The notes beneath the pieces were generated by a model. The model saw only the letters and a list, made by a program, of their open reading frames with translations, did no database searches and was not told the origin of the DNA. 18,751 bases of DNA from Scatosoma sp045127595 (GTDB lineage Bacteria; Bacillota; Clostridia; Christensenellales; Borkfalkiaceae), in contig JBGVQS010000030.1 in the NCBI GenBank assembly GCA_045127595.1, positions 1 through 18,751 of the forward strand, given 5' to 3'. Each line of letters starts with the position of its first letter. Positions within the stretch are counted from its first letter, which is position 1. Shown piece after piece: positions 8,022 through 15,286 of the stretch. Both the position numbers and the translations under genes were made by a program.

Positions 8022-8996
8022 TTAGGTCGAAATCTGAACGCCACGGAGAACGGCTGCTTTCTTCGTGTTCTTCAATGCGACTGCGGCGGTCATTTCCACC
8101 GAGCCTTTCTGTACGGCTTCAGGGCGCGAGAAGTCGGGAAGCCTGCTCGTGATGAGCGAAGAACCGCCTTGCGTGGTTACGCCGATAAAACCGTCACGGT
8201 CAAGGTTGACGGCGTAAATATCCGTTTTGCCTGCCGTGGTCGGAATAGCGAACTTGGACTCCCCCGCCTCCTTGTCATAATATTCGCCCATATCCAACAG
8301 CTTAATGCCGTTGTAGGCTTCGACGGGCGTGCCAAACGCGCTCTCTTCTCGCGTAAGATAGCCAGCCCTACGAGCCGCCGACGCGAGTTTCACTTTCATA
8401 TGCCTATTCATAAGCAACGCGTTGGGCTTTGCAAGCATAGAAGCTATCAGCTCTTCTACTTCGTCGATAAGCGCAAAGGCTTCCGTTTTTTCATCCGTCC
8501 ACGCCGACACATTCACGGTGGACGTCTTCTCGGTATCGGCACCAGCCAACAACTTGGAAAGTCCATTGAACTGCGTATAAGAACCAGTCGCGCTGTCTTT
8601 CGCTTCAACGCCGTTAACAGCAAGATAGTGGAAAAGATTTGCCGTAGCCTTAATCTTATCTTTGAGCTGAAACTGCACTTCGTCGTTTGCACCCGATGTT
8701 TGCGCGATTACACGGTCGATTTCAAACAAACCGCCCATGATAACAAGGTGCGTCGTTTCCCCCTTGCGCTTTGCATCGTTTGCGGTGTAGTCCTTGTTGA
8801 TAGTACGAGTTGCTGCACCCGAAGGGGTAATAAGGCGCTGATAGCCGTACGCCAGCGTAGAACCGCTACCGTTTGCCGCGATTGCATCGTCGAAAATAAG
8901 CATATCAAGGAGATCCGAGTTTCTACGGAATTCGTCCACGATAAGCTGGTCGATATGATCTCTTAAACCTACTTTGTATTCTGCCAAAGTCAACAT
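8022..8996 (-). CDS. Major capsid protein, HK97 fold
   Basis: 324 aa; ATG 8996 with AGGAG ten bases upstream. It directly follows the scaffold gene and precedes the adaptor gene, the canonical capsid position. The sequence has the features of HK97-type capsid subunits: an N-terminal helix (residues 1-30), an E-loop-like Gly/Ala/Thr-rich segment (about 40-75), a segment near residues 190-215 (ANALLMNRHMKVKLASAARRAG in type) typical of P-domain 'll.n..t...l..l' patterns, and a C-terminal A-domain ending in VALKNTKKAAVLRGVQI, a classic 'a.l...a...l' ending. No protease gene is adjacent, so maturation probably relies on a separate scaffold without a delta domain. Confidence 0.9.
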   Translation of the reverse strand: MLTLAEYKVGLRDHIDQLIVDEFRRNSDLLDMLIFDDAIAANGSGSTLAYGYQRLITPSGAATRTINKDYTANDAKRKGETTHLVIMGGLFEIDRVIAQTSGANDEVQFQLKDKIKATANLFHYLAVNGVEAKDSATGSYTQFNGLSKLLAGADTEKTSTVNVSAWTDEKTEAFALIDEVEELIASMLAKPNALLMNRHMKVKLASAARRAGYLTREESAFGTPVEAYNGIKLLDMGEYYDKEAGESKFAIPTTAGKTDIYAVNLDRDGFIGVTTQGGSSLITSRLPDFSRPEAVQKGSVEMTAAVALKNTKKAAVLRGVQIST

Positions 8997-9016
8997 AATG
9001 GTAATTCTCCTGTAAT

Positions 9017-9577
9017 TTATTTAAGATTGGTTTTTGCCGCGATAGCCGCTCCCCACTCCGCATTCGTCGGAGCGGTAGGCTTTCCGTTACCATTTGCCCC
9101 CGTGCCGGGAACGTTGTTTCCGTATCCGATTCCCGTGCCGTTGGGCGGCGTAACGAAAGCAGTCGGGCAGGCTGCTTTTAATTCTTCGGTAAAAGCCTTT
9201 TCGTACGCTTCGTCTGCTTCACCCTTATCCGTGAGCGTCAGCTTGTCATAGTCAAGCATTTTCGTCACAAGGGGTTTCAAATCGGGGCGCACGTTGAGCT
9301 TTACCAGTAAGCCCTCAAATGCCTTGTCTTTGGTTTGTTTGACCTTTTCCGCTTCGGTATCCGTTTTGAACTTGCGCAAGGTTTCAAGCTCCGTAGGATC
9401 CTGATACAGTTCTCCGCCCTGCTTATATTTCGCAACCTCACCCCTTGCCGCATCCCTTTCAGTCGTGATCGTTTGGATTTGCCTTTTCAAGTCTTCCTGC
9501 TCTTTGTGGAATTCGTCAAGGATGTGGTCGATTTGTTCATCCGTATAACCTTTTGCTTTTAAGTCTTCTCTTTTCAT
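9017..9577 (-). CDS. Capsid scaffolding protein, gp20-like
   Basis: 186 aa; ATG 9577 with AAGGAG eight bases upstream. The N-terminus MKREDLKAKGYTDEQIDHI, followed by a long charged coiled coil (about residues 20-95), matches the phage minor structural/scaffold family (gp20, DUF-type scaffolds of Bacillota phages). A conserved FEGLLVKLNVRPDLKPLV segment follows. The tail is Gly/Asn/Pro-rich and flexible, ending in the WGAAIAAKTNLK pattern. It sits immediately upstream of the capsid gene, as scaffolds do, and would guide procapsid assembly and then leave. Confidence 0.88.
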   Translation of the reverse strand: MKREDLKAKGYTDEQIDHILDEFHKEQEDLKRQIQTITTERDAARGEVAKYKQGGELYQDPTELETLRKFKTDTEAEKVKQTKDKAFEGLLVKLNVRPDLKPLVTKMLDYDKLTLTDKGEADEAYEKAFTEELKAACPTAFVTPPNGTGIGYGNNVPGTGANGNGKPTAPTNAEWGAAIAAKTNLK

Positions 9578-9601
9578 AAAAATTTCTCCTTACACTTTTT
9601 C

Positions 9602-9655
9602 GTCACGGTTCGCTCCGCTCCGAGATTTTTATGTTTTGCCACATATCGCCGTGAC
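9602..9655 (-). other. Inverted repeat in the leader of the scaffold/capsid genes
   Basis: GTCACGG (9602-9608) pairs with CCGTGAC (9649-9655) around a 40-base loop that holds CGGAGCGGAGCG. It lies in the 161-base gap between the 55-aa gene and the scaffold gene (9578-9738). That gap also holds the terminator at 9675-9700 and a motif copy at 9719-9734. I found no convincing promoter here. A structured 5' leader is possible, but 7-bp arms this far apart may be chance. Confidence 0.3.
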
Positions 9656-9674
9656 CGCATTTTTGCCATAATAA

Positions 9675-9700
9675 AAGGACAGCGCCGAAACGTTGTCCTT
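9675..9700 (-). terminator. Intrinsic terminator after the 55-aa gene
   Basis: On the minus strand AAGGACAACG pairs with CGCTGTCCTT (one mismatch) around a 6-base loop and is followed by TTTTATT. It lies 38 bases past the stop of the 55-aa gene and 97 bases before the scaffold start. The AAGGAC/GTCCTTTT arms resemble those of the moron terminator at 4637-4668. Confidence 0.65.
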
Positions 9701-9718
9701 AATCGCCTACTTTATACT

Positions 9719-9734
9719 TTGCATTTGACTGCAA
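9719..9734. repeat. Copy 3 of palindromic motif, left flank of the 55-aa gene
   Basis: The plus strand reads TTGCATTTGACTGCAA. With one more base each side it matches the reverse complement of the copy at 9944-9959 at 17 of 18 positions, so the pair forms inverted repeats around the 55-aa gene. Confidence 0.65.
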
Positions 9735-9738
9735 AAAA

Positions 9739-9906
9739 TCAATCTTTAATCGGTTCAAACGGTATTCCCATTATGCCTTCCATAAGGTCAACATGTTCAC
9801 CCGATACCACTACCACTAAATGTGGATGTCCCTTATTTCGTAAAAGCTCTTTCAGCGGTTCAGCCGCCTGTTTCAGCTCTTTCAACGAAATTTGTGTTCT
9901 TTCCAT
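9739..9906 (-). CDS. Conserved small phage protein (55 aa), unknown function
   Basis: ATG 9906, TGA 9739-9741. An ideal AAGGAGGT site (9913-9920) is six bases upstream, which strongly supports translation. The sequence is MERTQISLKELKQAAEPLKE at the start, then an HPHLVVVV strand and a LMEGIMGIPFEPIKD ending. I have seen this general pattern ('AAEPL..L......HPH...IV......L.EG') as a hypothetical protein in Bacillota phages, usually near head genes. It has no Cys, no membrane segment and no known domain. It lies between two terminator hairpins and two inverted motif copies, so it may be its own small unit. Function unknown. Confidence 0.8.
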   Translation of the reverse strand: MERTQISLKELKQAAEPLKELLRNKGHPHLVVVVSGEHVDLMEGIMGIPFEPIKD

Positions 9907-9925
9907 CGTTCCACCTCCTTATTTT

Positions 9926-9953
9926 TCTATACAAAAAAGCACTTTGCAGTCAA
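9926..9953 (-). promoter_or_regulatory. Weak candidate promoter of the 55-aa gene, overlapping a terminator
   Basis: On the minus strand TTGACT (9953-9948), a 16-base spacer and TATAGA (9931-9926). The -35 element is part of the palindromic motif copy at 9944-9959. The start point would fall near 9919, inside the ribosome binding site, which makes it doubtful. Confidence 0.25.
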
Positions 9954-9968
9954 TTGCAAAATGCTTTT
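9935..9968 (-). terminator. Strong intrinsic terminator after the 60-aa gene
   Basis: A 14-bp stem on the minus strand (AAAAGCATTTTGCA with TGCAAAGTGCTTTT, one G-U pair) closes a 6-base loop and runs into TTTTTTG. The TAA of the 60-aa gene overlaps the first stem bases. The top of the stem is a copy of the palindromic motif. Confidence 0.8.
9944..9959. repeat. Copy 4 of palindromic motif, right flank of the 55-aa gene
   Basis: The plus strand reads TTGCAGTCAATTGCAA. It forms the upper stem and loop of the terminator at 9935-9968, so at this site it is both a DNA palindrome and an RNA hairpin. Confidence 0.65.
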
Positions 9969-10149
9969 AATCGTTGTCGTGATATTTACATGAAAGACAT
10001 ATTTCCCTAAAATTCTTCTTGCTTCTTGCTATTTCAGGAAGACTATCAGGTTTCAAATATCCTTCAGCTATTGTGCAGTTCTCAACACAATCGTCGAAAG
10101 AGATTGTTTCCCCATCCAACAAAGGACAACTTCTATTCTCGTTTCCCAC
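9967..10149 (-). CDS. Cys-rich small protein (60 aa), probable metal binding
   Basis: ATG 10149 lies inside the end of the MuF-like gene (17-base overlap), with AAGGAGGT nearby (10159-10166 region) as binding site. Cysteines at 8, 21, 25, 51 and 54, followed by K-Y-H (His57), give C8-P-L, C21xxxC25 and CxxCKYH, which could bind one zinc. Proteins of this pattern (CPL..G..I....C........C..CKY) occur next to phage capsid-morphogenesis genes in Clostridia. Function unknown; the overlap shows co-expression with the minor capsid protein. Confidence 0.8.
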   Translation of the reverse strand: MGNENRSCPLLDGETISFDDCVENCTIAEGYLKPDSLPEIARSKKNFREICLSCKYHDND

Positions 10150-11701
10150 GTTTTAATACCTCCTTTAGCATTTTTTTTACGTTCTCATCGAACTCTGAGC
10201 TCTTAAACGATGTAGCAATCTTGCCCGTTTCCACATTCAAATAAGTAGCGCCTTCGGATGAGAAATATTGGATAGACTTACCATTCCATTTTACAATAGA
10301 AATTACTGCGTTTTGGATATAGCTCTCCGCCTCACTTCTTTCAACGAAGTGCTTTCGTTCTTGGTTGATATGTTGATCGTCATATTCATATGTTGTAACG
10401 TCTATCGTTTGCGGTGGAATACGAATTGAACCTTTAACACCCTGCTCTTTTAATTTAAGAACCGTTCGATAGTCGCTCGGTGCACAATCTGGGTTGTCGC
10501 GTTTATATGCACTATACCCTTGAAAAGTCCTTTCCAATCGAGCATATCGCTCTTGTGTATTTTTATTATACTTGATTTGTTGGAATTTTGCAAGCGTTTT
10601 CGGCATATTTTCCGCGCCAACAACATCCTTCCAGCGTTCATATTGCTGTTGATCTCCGTAATGGCGTTTCCAGGACAGCATTTCTGGTGATTGTTGTTCT
10701 CTCGGCTTGCGCACTTCACGCCTAAACGCGCCGAGCGATTTATACGGCGGTTCTTGCCCAAGCTCTTTATAATGCAATTTCATCCGTTCGTATTCGACGA
10801 TTTCTGCGTTCCATTGCCGCATTAACTGTTGACCTTTGGAATATTCCGCTCTCGCCCGTTCAGTCTGCTGAAACACGCGCCCGTCGCCGTCTGGCTTCCA
10901 CGTTCGGTTGGACCGTTCAAGGGCTTGCCGCCTTTCTTCTTCGCTGTAAAGCTCCACGTGATAGGTCGACCACGGGTGTCGGCAATTTGGATGTATAATA
11001 GAATAGCCAGACTTGAACGCCGTTTTATATAGCGCAGGGTATCGGCTATCGTTCCCCGATATGCTATACACGCGCCCTTGATACACGGCACAGCTATCGC
11101 ACGTAGGCGAAACAATGCCGCACTCTACAAGGTCAATACCTTCGCGTAGAGCCTGTTGTATCATCGACAGGTTTTCCGTTTCGGCTCTCGTTGTTCGTGC
11201 CAACATAGCCGCATATTTATCCACGGGAACGCTCGTACCGTTTGCATATCGAACCACCGTCACGTTGTCGTCGCGTAGGTCTTGATTGATTATGTCCTGT
11301 AAGTCCATAACCGTCGTTACCTTGCCCTGCCGTTCACGGTCGCGGATTTGCTCGTCTATGCGTAAGCGATACTGCTCTACGATCCCCGTCAGCATATCGA
11401 CCATACGCACGTATGTTGTGAGTTTGATTTCTTCCCCGCCATAACGCGCTCCAAACGATTGCAAGAGGGTAGAAACGGGCGTATCAATATTCGGGATATA
11501 TTTATCGACGACAGACTTTGCCGCCGTTTTAAGGGCGTTTGAGCCTGTTTCCATCGTCCGTAAAAATCTTTGCTCGTAGCTGTAAAGGTCTTCGTCCTTT
11601 TTGGCGTTCGCCGCTTTGAACAAGATTTCTTGATACTGTCCCAAAACCCTATGGAGCATTTCTTCGATTTGCTCGTCTTGGGGATTATTCTTCTTCGCCA
11701 T
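10133..11701 (-). CDS. Minor capsid protein (MuF/phage minor capsid protein 2-like) with C-terminal nuclease-like domain
   Basis: 522 aa; ATG 11701 overlaps the portal end by 17 bases with only a weak GGTGG site, so translation is probably coupled. Residues 130-250 carry the hallmark of the family: ARTTRAET (about 168-174), C194, C201-DSC204 and the HPNCRH motif (237-242), a likely zinc site. Such proteins sit inside the capsid near the portal and help head assembly or are ejected with DNA. Residues 280-425 are charged helices. The last 90 residues (about 430-515: HINQERKHFVE, AVISIVKWNGKSIQYFSSEG, IATSFK) look like the Barnase/EndoU/Colicin E5-D/RelE-like toxin-type domains found on MuF C-termini. 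The main identification is firm; the nuclease reading is inference. Confidence 0.88.
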   Translation of the reverse strand: MAKKNNPQDEQIEEMLHRVLGQYQEILFKAANAKKDEDLYSYEQRFLRTMETGSNALKTAAKSVVDKYIPNIDTPVSTLLQSFGARYGGEEIKLTTYVRMVDMLTGIVEQYRLRIDEQIRDRERQGKVTTVMDLQDIINQDLRDDNVTVVRYANGTSVPVDKYAAMLARTTRAETENLSMIQQALREGIDLVECGIVSPTCDSCAVYQGRVYSISGNDSRYPALYKTAFKSGYSIIHPNCRHPWSTYHVELYSEEERRQALERSNRTWKPDGDGRVFQQTERARAEYSKGQQLMRQWNAEIVEYERMKLHYKELGQEPPYKSLGAFRREVRKPREQQSPEMLSWKRHYGDQQQYERWKDVVGAENMPKTLAKFQQIKYNKNTQERYARLERTFQGYSAYKRDNPDCAPSDYRTVLKLKEQGVKGSIRIPPQTIDVTTYEYDDQHINQERKHFVERSEAESYIQNAVISIVKWNGKSIQYFSSEGATYLNVETGKIATSFKSSEFDENVKKMLKEVLKRGKRE

Positions 11702-13355
11702 TTACGCCACCGCCTTTGTTGGTGTCGTCGTCCTCGCCTTCTTCGTCTGTCGGTTTGTCTCCGTCCTGTTTTGTAGGGGTGGGAACGTTACCGCCGCCAA
11801 AGCTACCGAAACCGCCAAAACCGCCGCTCACCGCGTTATATGTGGAAAAATCGGATTGCTCTTGCATAACCTCTTCCATAATATCGTCGATTTCTTCTTC
11901 GGTTTTGTTGTACCGCGTACGCAATTCTTCTCTACGGCTCGTCAAGTGGTTGCGTATCTTCATTTCGGAAATGGTGATGTCTGTCTGTTCGCTGTTCGGT
12001 AAACCGTCATACCACGTCACGCTGATCTCGTCTTCATGGATCGCCGTGCCATACGATTTTGACATAAGGCTGAACAACTTTTTGACCTTATCCGTATTCC
12101 GCGTAGTCAAACGCTCGGCTTTCTTTAATTCCGACGTGTACATTGATTTCATTGTATCAACGGCGATTCCACTTGGAACAACGCCTGCGGACATTACACC
12201 GCCGAATTCGGATAGAATTTGCAGTTGCTTATCAAGATATTCCAGCTTGCGAAAATACACCTCCAAGCGCGATATATCAGGCTGAATAAAGCCGGGAACA
12301 ACGCCATCGCGCGGTATGCCGTACCATTTACCGATTTCAAAAAAGTTCTCACCGACATTTTCGTCATATGCAAGCATTTCGGAATCGCCGTAGCCCGTAG
12401 GTACGGTGTATTTATCAAAAATCAGCTGTACCTCGGTCAGCACTCGCTGTTGAGCCGCGACTATGCTTTCCACGTCCGCGTAATCGCAAGCGGAATACAC
12501 GCCGTCCGATTTCTTGATGTTATTGATTTCGATAATGGCGAAATCGTCAAGGTTTGTCGGGGTAGGCGTAGAGTTTTTCGTAATCTCCTGTTCAATCATC
12601 ACGGGAGACCAACGGAATATCTCGTCCGTCAATCTATCGAGAATAAGCGTGTAGATATTCGCTTTCTCGGTATTATACATAGCCTGTTGTACATAGCGCA
12701 AACCGTTTATTTTTCCAGCAGGAAAACCCGAGAACGGTTTACAGTAGAATTGCCGCGTTGTGAACTGCCCCTTTTCGTGTATCTGCGCCGTGAGTATGAC
12801 TTTCTTTACTTTCTCATCATACGCAAGGTTGGTGATAACGTACTGCGTGACCTTATAGGGATCTTCGGGAGAAACAATCTTAAAGAAATTCTGCGGCTGT
12901 ACGAGTGTGAACGTATCGTGTTCCCCGTCACGGTAAATACGCCAAGGGCAAGAGCCGTACATCGGTACTTTTATCCACGTATCGCCGTGTTTCTCGTCAA
13001 ATTGCGTATTCTTTCGGATTTCGTCGATAATCTTCTGCTTGGGGCTTTTCTCTCCCTTTTTTTTTCGATTACCGCCGCTTACCGTGATGTCGGGATATTC
13101 GCCGCATACAAAGTCCATCGTCTTTTTGGACATAAACTTGAAGAAGTTTAACTCAACGGCTAAATAGCTATCCGTCCAGCCCAGCTTCAAAGCGAGCTTG
13201 TTGAGGTTGCTCAACGTCTCCCGAAAGTGTTTAGTTTCGGCAGCGTGGCTGTTTCCTTCGAATAAAAGCTCATTCTCCGTACACTCGGCTATGCGCTTTG
13301 CTTCCTCAATCGGGGGAAATGCTTTCCCTATGCTTAAAAAACTCAAATCCGTCAT
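11685..13355 (-). CDS. Portal protein
   Basis: 556 aa from ATG 13355, chosen over the longer upstream frame because AGGAGG lies nine bases before it and ATGA overlaps the terminase stop. It follows the large terminase and precedes the MuF-like gene, the canonical portal position. The middle has the portal-like stretch (ENFFEIGKWYGIPRDGVVPGF then a long helix with YLDKQLQILSEFGGVMSAG and SELKKAERLTTRNTDKV), matching the stem/wing pattern of SPP1 gp6-type portals. The C-terminus is low-complexity: Gly/Phe-rich, then acidic (DEEGEDDDTNKGGG), typical of the flexible portal tail. Twelve copies would form the DNA channel and bind the terminase. A run of nine A occurs in the coding strand at 13057-13065. 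Confidence 0.9.
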   Translation of the reverse strand: MTDLSFLSIGKAFPPIEEAKRIAECTENELLFEGNSHAAETKHFRETLSNLNKLALKLGWTDSYLAVELNFFKFMSKKTMDFVCGEYPDITVSGGNRKKKGEKSPKQKIIDEIRKNTQFDEKHGDTWIKVPMYGSCPWRIYRDGEHDTFTLVQPQNFFKIVSPEDPYKVTQYVITNLAYDEKVKKVILTAQIHEKGQFTTRQFYCKPFSGFPAGKINGLRYVQQAMYNTEKANIYTLILDRLTDEIFRWSPVMIEQEITKNSTPTPTNLDDFAIIEINNIKKSDGVYSACDYADVESIVAAQQRVLTEVQLIFDKYTVPTGYGDSEMLAYDENVGENFFEIGKWYGIPRDGVVPGFIQPDISRLEVYFRKLEYLDKQLQILSEFGGVMSAGVVPSGIAVDTMKSMYTSELKKAERLTTRNTDKVKKLFSLMSKSYGTAIHEDEISVTWYDGLPNSEQTDITISEMKIRNHLTSRREELRTRYNKTEEEIDDIMEEVMQEQSDFSTYNAVSGGFGGFGSFGGGNVPTPTKQDGDKPTDEEGEDDDTNKGGGVNGEEE

Positions 13356-14782
13356 TTGCGGATGCCTCCTGCTATTTTGTACTGCGGTCTCTCGAATTCC
13401 TTTTCGTAGCAACGAGTAAGGCAGTCAGGACCGTCGTCGTGGTCGTTTTTTGCCACCCTGCTGTAAAGCGTTACATTGTTATAGAACGCGGGCCAACGTG
13501 TTGCCCAGTCGCAGGGCATTATAATCGTGTTATTTACCCCCGTTGCGTTGGTAAGTATTCGAGCTTCCTTGTTTGCGAGTTGCGGCGACCACTTAAACCG
13601 TGCGAGCGTACCGCCAAGCTCTTTGTATATCCGTTCCACGTTCCGAGCATAGCCTTTACCTCCGTTATTGCTCTCCGTATCGTCGTATTGTACCTTAAAA
13701 TCAAGCGAACGTTTCGCCGCCTCTTTCTCGGTAATCTCCATTTTCTCTTGCGTGAAATAAACGTCAAGCACATACAGCAAATTTTTTACCCTGCCGTATA
13801 TAATCTTGCAAAGGTAATCACCACCCTCATCCGCCGTATCCGTCTGAGCACATATCTTTTCAAAGCGTTCGGGCAGTTCGTGATGTTTATAGGTCTTGAA
13901 CTCTCCGTACGCGCCGTCGATAAGGTCAACCGCTATATTCTTGTAGTTCGCCGAGAATATGTTGGGCGATTGCGTACTCTCCAACGCACGATAACGGCTC
14001 AAAGGCAAAATGCGCTCGTCGAGCATAGAGCCGTCCTTTCTCATTGCGTTTAGCGTAATCTGGCGTACTTTCAGCCCGATAGACTTGAAATGCGCCGCCG
14101 CACGGTGTGCAAGGTCTTGCGTTGCCCACTGCGTCATTATGATGAGTATTTTTCGCTTGCCTTCCAAACGGGAAAACATAGTATTAGTAAACCAATCCCA
14201 TTGTTTCGCGAGTACAGTCGGGGTGTTCGCTTCCTGTGCATTCTTGATGAGGTCGTCTATAACGAGAATATCCACACCAAAGCCCGTTGCCGAGCCTGTC
14301 GGAGATGTCGCAAGGTAAGATTTTACCGAGCTTCCGTCCAACGACCAAATATTTTTCGCCGCGTCGCCTTTCTTGATTCGCGTATCGGGGAAGATGTCCG
14401 AGTACACGATTTCATAGGGGTTGAACTTTGCAGCCGAGATGGTATCACGCACAGACGAAGAAAAGTTCGTTGACAGGATTTCGTTGTACGAGCCTGTCAT
14501 AATGCGGATTGTAGGATCCTTACCCATCGCCCACTCGACGAACTTCCCCGCCGTTCGGCTCTTCCCAAAACGAGGCGGTGCGTTGACGATCATAACGTCA
14601 GTATCGTCGTATAAAAAGTTTTGCAGTTGATTGCAAATATAAATCAGATACGGTCTATCGGGTAAGTAGAAATCGGGAGCGAGAACATTGCAATAATCCC
14701 AAAAGGAACGACGCGAGCGCTCAACGTTTGCCAAAAAACGTAAGGCTTGATAATCCTTTTCAGCTAAGCGTTTCGGTATCAT
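13352..14782 (-). CDS. terL: Terminase large subunit
   Basis: 476 aa. ATG 14782 lies 23 bases inside the small-subunit gene; its own binding site is weak (ACGGA), so coupling is likely. Walker A is APPRFGKS (residues 68-75), Walker B is ILVIDD (172-177), and MTQWA (216-220) is the coupling motif. The nuclease domain has D315 in QTDTADEG, a second acid near D340 (VLDVYF) and the HDDGPD motif (448-453), giving the RNase H-like metal site. It is the ATP-driven DNA packaging motor and cuts the concatemer. Length is normal for the family. One copy of the palindromic motif lies in codons 49-54. Confidence 0.95.
   Translation of the reverse strand: MIPKRLAEKDYQALRFLANVERSRRSFWDYCNVLAPDFYLPDRPYLIYICNQLQNFLYDDTDVMIVNAPPRFGKSRTAGKFVEWAMGKDPTIRIMTGSYNEILSTNFSSSVRDTISAAKFNPYEIVYSDIFPDTRIKKGDAAKNIWSLDGSSVKSYLATSPTGSATGFGVDILVIDDLIKNAQEANTPTVLAKQWDWFTNTMFSRLEGKRKILIIMTQWATQDLAHRAAAHFKSIGLKVRQITLNAMRKDGSMLDERILPLSRYRALESTQSPNIFSANYKNIAVDLIDGAYGEFKTYKHHELPERFEKICAQTDTADEGGDYLCKIIYGRVKNLLYVLDVYFTQEKMEITEKEAAKRSLDFKVQYDDTESNNGGKGYARNVERIYKELGGTLARFKWSPQLANKEARILTNATGVNNTIIMPCDWATRWPAFYNNVTLYSRVAKNDHDDGPDCLTRCYEKEFERPQYKIAGGIRK
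14621..14636. repeat. Copy 5 of palindromic motif TTGCA-N6-TGCAA
   Basis: The plus strand reads TTGCAGTTGATTGCAA inside the terminase gene, where the minus strand encodes C-N-Q-L-Q. The arms are perfect; the spacer differs at one position from the consensus. Confidence 0.5.
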
Positions 14783-15218
14783 ATTCCGTCGTATCGGCTA
14801 TTGGAACAGAATTTACAATGCCTATTTTTTGCAAATCGGCAAGAGTTGCATTCTGCATCCATTTCGGAATCGGTACTTTATTTTCAACAGTAGCGTTAAG
14901 ATCAACTTTATCCTGCGGTTTCTGCCCGGTCATTGTGGCAATAAACTCCGCCGCCTTTGTGTCCCCCTCAACGGCTTTACGAATCATTGCATAACAGGTC
15001 AATGCGTTTATTGTCATTTGCTCATCCGCTATGCCCATATTCCGCATTTCTGCCCGCAAATCATTATCGGTTACTTTAAGCTGTAGGATATATTCAAGCA
15101 TATCTTTCATTTGCCTTTTTTTTCTGCGAGCCGTTCCACTTGCTTTACCGCCTTTTCTACCGTTTGTCGTGGCTTCCTCGTGGCTTAAATTGATTTTTTT
15201 AAGGTTCCCGTCGTTCAA
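14760..15218 (-). CDS. Terminase small subunit-like protein
   Basis: 152 aa from TTG 15218. The TTG is chosen because AGGAGG lies eight bases upstream; the GTG at 15224 is only two bases from it. A basic GRKGGKASGTARRKKR segment (residues 20-35) comes first, a KGG-type DNA-contacting pattern, then a helical region with MKDMLEYILQL and ALTCYAMIRKAVEGDTKAAEFI, ending in the T-G-Q-K-P-Q-D-K-V-D-L motif. This architecture recurs directly upstream of large terminase genes in Bacillota phages and is presumed to recognise the packaging site. It overlaps the large subunit by 23 bases. The role is inferred from context and pattern. Confidence 0.75.
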   Translation of the reverse strand: MNDGNLKKINLSHEEATTNGRKGGKASGTARRKKRQMKDMLEYILQLKVTDNDLRAEMRNMGIADEQMTINALTCYAMIRKAVEGDTKAAEFIATMTGQKPQDKVDLNATVENKVPIPKWMQNATLADLQKIGIVNSVPIADTTEYDTETLS

Positions 15219-15286
15219 AAACACTTCCTCCTTTACAATTCCCCCGAAGATTTCGTCATTTAATAACCTTGAAGCCCCATCGAAGC

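Noticed and set aside
7611..8966. 451-aa open frame on the plus strand opposite the capsid and adaptor genes
   Set aside because: It is antisense to two well-supported genes with good binding sites, and its Arg/Phe/Val-rich sequence has no domain pattern. Third-position GC bias of the real genes creates such shadows.
9574..9669. 31-aa basic peptide frame whose TGA overlaps the scaffold ATG
   Set aside because: No ribosome binding site precedes its ATG, which directly follows the terminator T run, and the composition is that of a structured leader. The stop/start overlap is probably chance.
12219..13151. 310-aa open frame on the plus strand opposite the portal gene
   Set aside because: Antisense shadow of a firm portal gene; no binding site or recognisable domain.
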